64,000 nt of DNA from Glycomyces tritici (GTDB lineage Bacteria; Actinomycetota; Actinomycetes; Mycobacteriales; Micromonosporaceae), in assembly GCF_030403505.1 (NCBI RefSeq), contig NZ_JAUEMJ010000001.1:681762-745761 (forward strand), in the 5' to 3' direction. The position numbers and the translations under genes were made by a program. Positions 61,180 through 64,000 of the stretch are shown piece by piece. Under the pieces are notes generated by a model. It searched no databases and had not been told where the DNA came from. It saw only the letters and a list, made by a program, of their open reading frames with translations. How positions within the stretch are numbered: position 1 is the first letter of the stretch; every line of letters begins with the position of its first letter.

Positions 61180-62055
61180 TCAATGCTTCTTGCGCCACCG
61201 CGTGACGTTCGCGGCCGCCTGGACCTCGATCCGCTCAGGGAGTGCGGCCACCGTCGCGGCGAGCGCGGCGGCGTCGAGGTGGCGGGCGCTCGGGCCCATG
61301 CCGACCAGGCGCAGGACCTCGCTGTGCCCCAAGCCGATCGAGTACACGACCTCGTCGGTCCGCTCGGCCTCGAAGAGGGTGCCGAGCTGGTCGGCGGTCC
61401 GCTGCTCCTTCTCGGGGTCGACGCTCAGCATGTCCAGGGTGCCGACGAGCTCGCGCAGGTGGTCCTGCCGGGGAGTGAGGACCACGAGCGCGCCCCCCGG
61501 GTGGAGCACGCGCGCGATCTCCTCGGCGTTGCGAGGGGCGAAGACGTTGAGGACCGCGGCGGCGGCGCCGTCGCGGATGGGGAGCCGCTGCCACGCGTCG
61601 GCGAGCACCGCGGCGATGCGCTGCCGCGCGCCCGGTTCGCTCCCGGGGACGGTGCGCTTGGCGCAGCGCCGCAGCGCGTACTTGGAGGTGTCGAGGCCGA
61701 TGCCTTCGCGCGCGGGGTCGGCGGCGAGCGCGGCGGCGAGGTAGTGCCCTGTGCCGCAACCGGGTTCGACGAACACGCCGGGGGCGTCGGTGAGCGAGGC
61801 GGTGGCGACGGCGGCCATGAACGGGTCGTAGACCCCGGAGTCGAGGAAGTCCTCACGGGCGGCGATCTGGTCGGCGGTGTCGCCGGTGGTGGTGTTCGAC
61901 CCGGGCGCGAGCAGCGGCGCGTAGCCCTGCTTGGCGAGGTCGAAGGAGTGCCCGTTGGCGCAGGACAGGCGGCGGTCGGCCTGCGTGAGCGGCCCTGCGC
62001 AGTTCGGGCAGGCCAGCGCGTCGAGGGCGGGCAGGGTCACTGGGCTGTCTGTCAA
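61180..62055 (-). CDS. 23S rRNA guanine-N1 methyltransferase, RlmA/TlrB type
   Basis: About 291 residues. An N-terminal zinc finger (CPNC, then C and GHSFDLAKQGYAPLL) is followed by a SAM-binding Rossmann fold (VFVEPGCGTGHYLAAAL; NVFAPRNAEEIARVLHPGGALVVLTP). The family methylates G745 or G748 of 23S rRNA; TlrB gives tylosin resistance and RlmA is housekeeping. The TTG at 62055 overlaps the tetR stop (TTGA); a GTG at 62040 is the alternative. Co-transcription with a TetR regulator suggests inducible expression. Confidence 0.87.
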   Translation of the reverse strand: MTDSPVTLPALDALACPNCAGPLTQADRRLSCANGHSFDLAKQGYAPLLAPGSNTTTGDTADQIAAREDFLDSGVYDPFMAAVATASLTDAPGVFVEPGCGTGHYLAAALAADPAREGIGLDTSKYALRRCAKRTVPGSEPGARQRIAAVLADAWQRLPIRDGAAAAVLNVFAPRNAEEIARVLHPGGALVVLTPRQDHLRELVGTLDMLSVDPEKEQRTADQLGTLFEAERTDEVVYSIGLGHSEVLRLVGMGPSARHLDAAALAATVAALPERIEVQAAANVTRWRKKH

Positions 62056-62639
62056 GGTGCCGCTTTCGGATCGAGGAGCCGGACGAAGGCCCTGAATGCA
62101 GCGGGCATGTCGAACGACTCGGGCTCGTGGAGCCACTGGAACTGGAGACCGTCCATGATCGCGACGACGAGCGGCGCGGCCTCCTCCGGGGTGAGGCCGG
62201 ACGGGAGCCGGTCACCCCATTCCAGGCGGAGCGTGGCGGTCATGGCCTCGCGGACGCGGCGGTAGCGGAGCCGGAAGTACTCGGCGGCGGGGTGGTCGCC
62301 GGTGACGGACTCGCCGAGCAGCGCCGAGAAGGTGCGGACGATGGCCTCGCGGTGCGCGTTGGCCTCGACGACGCCCTGGGTGGCGGCGAGGGACATCGGT
62401 TCGGCGACGATGTCGCGCCCGCCCGTGTCGGTCTCGGCACGCCACTGGAGGACCCCGATGAGCAGGTCCTCCTTGCTCCGGAAGTAGTGCAGGAGCCCCT
62501 GCTGGCTGAGGCCGGCCTTCTCGGCGACGGCAGCGAGGCTGGCGCCCCGGTAGCCGCGCTCGGCGATGACCTCGATCGCGGCCCGCACGATCGCGTCGCG
62601 GCGGGCGTGCCCGCGGGCGCTGTGCTGGATGCTCGGCAT
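62052..62639 (-). CDS. TetR-family regulator
   Basis: A 195-residue repressor. The HTH is at residues 14-60 (AIVRAAIEVIAERGYRGASL, AAVAEKAGLSQQGLLHYFRS). The remaining 130 residues form a ligand-binding helical domain. Start ATG at 62639. It is divergent from the GH3 gene, with a palindromic operator between. The same transcript probably includes the downstream rRNA methyltransferase. Confidence 0.92.
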   Translation of the reverse strand: MPSIQHSARGHARRDAIVRAAIEVIAERGYRGASLAAVAEKAGLSQQGLLHYFRSKEDLLIGVLQWRAETDTGGRDIVAEPMSLAATQGVVEANAHREAIVRTFSALLGESVTGDHPAAEYFRLRYRRVREAMTATLRLEWGDRLPSGLTPEEAAPLVVAIMDGLQFQWLHEPESFDMPAAFRAFVRLLDPKAAP

Positions 62640-62705
62640 GGGCGTCTCGAATCTGCGGGGTGTCGTTGGAACGAGCATAGATGGTAACAGTTCGGCGACT
62701 AAACC

Positions 62706-62721
62706 TACCGATTGCTCGGTA
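62706..62721. promoter_or_regulatory. TetR operator palindrome TACCGATTGCTCGGTA
   Basis: Perfect 6-bp arms TACCGA/TCGGTA around TTGC. It is centred between tetR (start 62639) and the GH3 gene (start 62786), about 65 bp from each. It is of the form commonly bound by TetR-family repressors. Confidence 0.6.
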
Positions 62722-62785
62722 CGCGTGCGAGACTCGCAGGTGCCGCCCCGAGGGGATCGACGAGGAACACCGAAAGGAAGGGCGC

Positions 62786-64000
62786 ATGAGCGACTGGGTC
62801 ATCCCGGACGACCGGCCCGAGTATGCCGAGGCCGTCGAAGCGGCCCTCGCGAAGATGGATCTGGAGACGAAGGCCGACCTGGTGGCCGGGCTCGACATGT
62901 GGCGCACCATCGCAGTGCCCGAGGCCGGGCTGCGGTCGATGACCGTCTCGGACGGCCCGATCGGCGTGCGCGGCCGCTTCTGGACCGCCGCCGATCCGTC
63001 CCTGGCACTGCCGAGCCCCACCGCGCAGGCCGCCTCCTGGGACCCGGAACTGGTGCGCCGCATCGGAAACCTGCTCGCCGCCGAGTCCCGCCGCAAGGAC
63101 GTGGACGTGCTGCTGGCGCCCACCATCAACCTCCAGCGCTCCCCGCTCGGCGGACGCCACTTCGAGGCGTTCAGCGAGGACCCGTACCTGACCGGGCGCA
63201 TCGCCCAGGCGTACGTGGCCGGCATCCAGGAGTGCGGCGTCGGCACCACCATGAAGCACTACGTGGGCAACGACGCCGAGACCGACCGGTTCACCGCGAA
63301 CAACATCATCGGCGAGCGGGCGTTGCGGGAGCTCTACCTGCGGCCCTTCGAGATGATCACCGCCGCCGTGCGCCCGTGGGGCGTCATGACCGCCTACAAC
63401 GCCGTCAACGGCCACACCATGACCGCGCACAAGGAGCTCATGAGCGTCCTGCGCGAGGAGTTCGGGTTCGACGGGTTCAACGTCTCCGACTGGGGCGCTG
63501 CCCGCCACACCGTCGAGGACATCGAGGCCGGGCTCGATCTCGCCATGCCGGGGCCGTTCACCGTGTACGGCAAGGACCTCGTCGCCGCCGTCCGTGAAGG
63601 GCGCACCAGCGAGGCCTACGTCGACGACGCCGTGCGCCGCATGCTCAAACTCGCCGCGCGCGTCGGCGCCCTCGAAGGCGTCCAGGCCGCAGTGGACGAC
63701 CGCCTTGCGGCCGTCGCCGATCCGGAAGCGCTGCTGCGCGAGATCGCCCGGCGCTCCTTCGTCCTCGCGCAGAACGACGCCCCCGAAGGTGGCGACACGC
63801 CGATCCTGCCGCTCGCCGCCGACTCGCTCGGCGGCCTCGCGCTCATCGGACCCGCCGCGGCCGAGGCCCGCATCCTCGGCGGCGGCTCGGCCACCGTGTT
63901 CCCGAGCAACGTGGTGTCCCCGCTCGACGGCCTCCGCGAAGCCCTCGGCGACCGCGTCCGGTACGCGCAGGGCGTGGACCTCTTCGAGAAGATCCAGGCT
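62786..64000 (+). CDS. GH3 family glycosidase, N-terminal 405 residues (cut by window edge)
   Basis: The 405 visible residues cover the TIM-barrel domain and part of the second alpha/beta domain. Motifs: VSDGPIGVRG at the N terminus, APTINLQRSPLGGRHFEAFSEDP, TMKHYVGNDAE (substrate Lys-His), and the nucleophile Asp in FNVSDWGA. There is no signal peptide, so it is intracellular. It likely hydrolyses beta-glucosides or beta-xylosides. Start ATG has AAAGGAAG upstream. Expression is probably controlled by the divergent TetR protein. Confidence 0.93.
   Translation, partial: MSDWVIPDDRPEYAEAVEAALAKMDLETKADLVAGLDMWRTIAVPEAGLRSMTVSDGPIGVRGRFWTAADPSLALPSPTAQAASWDPELVRRIGNLLAAESRRKDVDVLLAPTINLQRSPLGGRHFEAFSEDPYLTGRIAQAYVAGIQECGVGTTMKHYVGNDAETDRFTANNIIGERALRELYLRPFEMITAAVRPWGVMTAYNAVNGHTMTAHKELMSVLREEFGFDGFNVSDWGAARHTVEDIEAGLDLAMPGPFTVYGKDLVAAVREGRTSEAYVDDAVRRMLKLAARVGALEGVQAAVDDRLAAVADPEALLREIARRSFVLAQNDAPEGGDTPILPLAADSLGGLALIGPAAAEARILGGGSATVFPSNVVSPLDGLREALGDRVRYAQGVDLFEKIQA

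Overview
The window is high-GC DNA with the codon use, gene order and regulator types of an actinomycete. The left third follows the order of the mycobacterial block that runs from the 35-kDa antigen/pspA and clgR through pgsA, ftsK, RNase J, dapA, thyX, dapB, the M16 peptidase, pnp, rpsO and ribF. Mycothiol-type enzymes, an AfsR-like SARP regulator, an AglEFG-like sugar importer without its own ATPase and a CebR-like operator also fit a filamentous actinobacterium. Micromonosporales or Glycomycetales is my guess, but the genus cannot be fixed from the sequence alone. No insertion sequence, CRISPR array, prophage or plasmid gene was recognised.

Layout. 1-22.8 kb: conserved housekeeping core, mostly on the minus strand (pspA partial, clgR-like, pgsA, rimO, ftsK, rnj, dapA, thyX, dapB, M16 peptidase, pnp, rpsO, ribF). 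It is interrupted by plus-strand lineage-specific genes: a lipoprotein, an SDR, small membrane proteins, an RHH/DUF4097 pair and an LppM-like lipoprotein. 23-29.9 kb: secreted phospholipase-D-like protein, then a sugar ABC importer (binding lipoprotein plus two permeases) divergent from a GH1 beta-glucosidase, and a TenI-like protein. 30-37.7 kb: small metabolic and regulatory genes (mycothiol-dependent-enzyme family protein, YibE/F transporter, LysR divergent from an aminotransferase, pterin dehydratase, beta-carbonic anhydrase, HxlR regulator, D-glutamate-cyclase-like protein). 37.9-45.5 kb: 1053-residue SARP/NB-ARC/TPR regulator, quinone-oxidoreductase-like enzyme, MFS exporter, and an XRE regulator divergent from an SDR.

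45.7-49.3 kb is the most unusual part. It is a compact minus-strand operon of four unfamiliar genes: a YbaB-like protein, a small helical protein, a WXG-motif protein with membrane segments and a long C-terminal region, and a two-TM protein with two beta-rich domains. An ORF remnant follows it, and a tRNA (CAU) lies about 0.7 kb upstream of its first gene. It resembles type VII-secretion substrate modules, but no secretion machinery is visible nearby.

50.3-55.9 kb: a branched-chain-amino-acid-type ABC importer (livH, livM, livG, livF), with livK facing it across a strong shared terminator. LivH carries an unusual exported N-terminal domain and LivF ends in an odd tail encoded by a short repeat. 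56-64 kb: two polytopic membrane proteins of unknown function, a PfkB sugar kinase, GNAT, glutaminyl cyclase, an RlmA-type rRNA methyltransferase coupled to a TetR regulator, and a divergent GH3 glycosidase that runs off the right edge. Clear bidirectional hairpin terminators separate most convergent pairs. Several genes appear leaderless, with a TANNNT -10 box 6-7 nt before the start codon.
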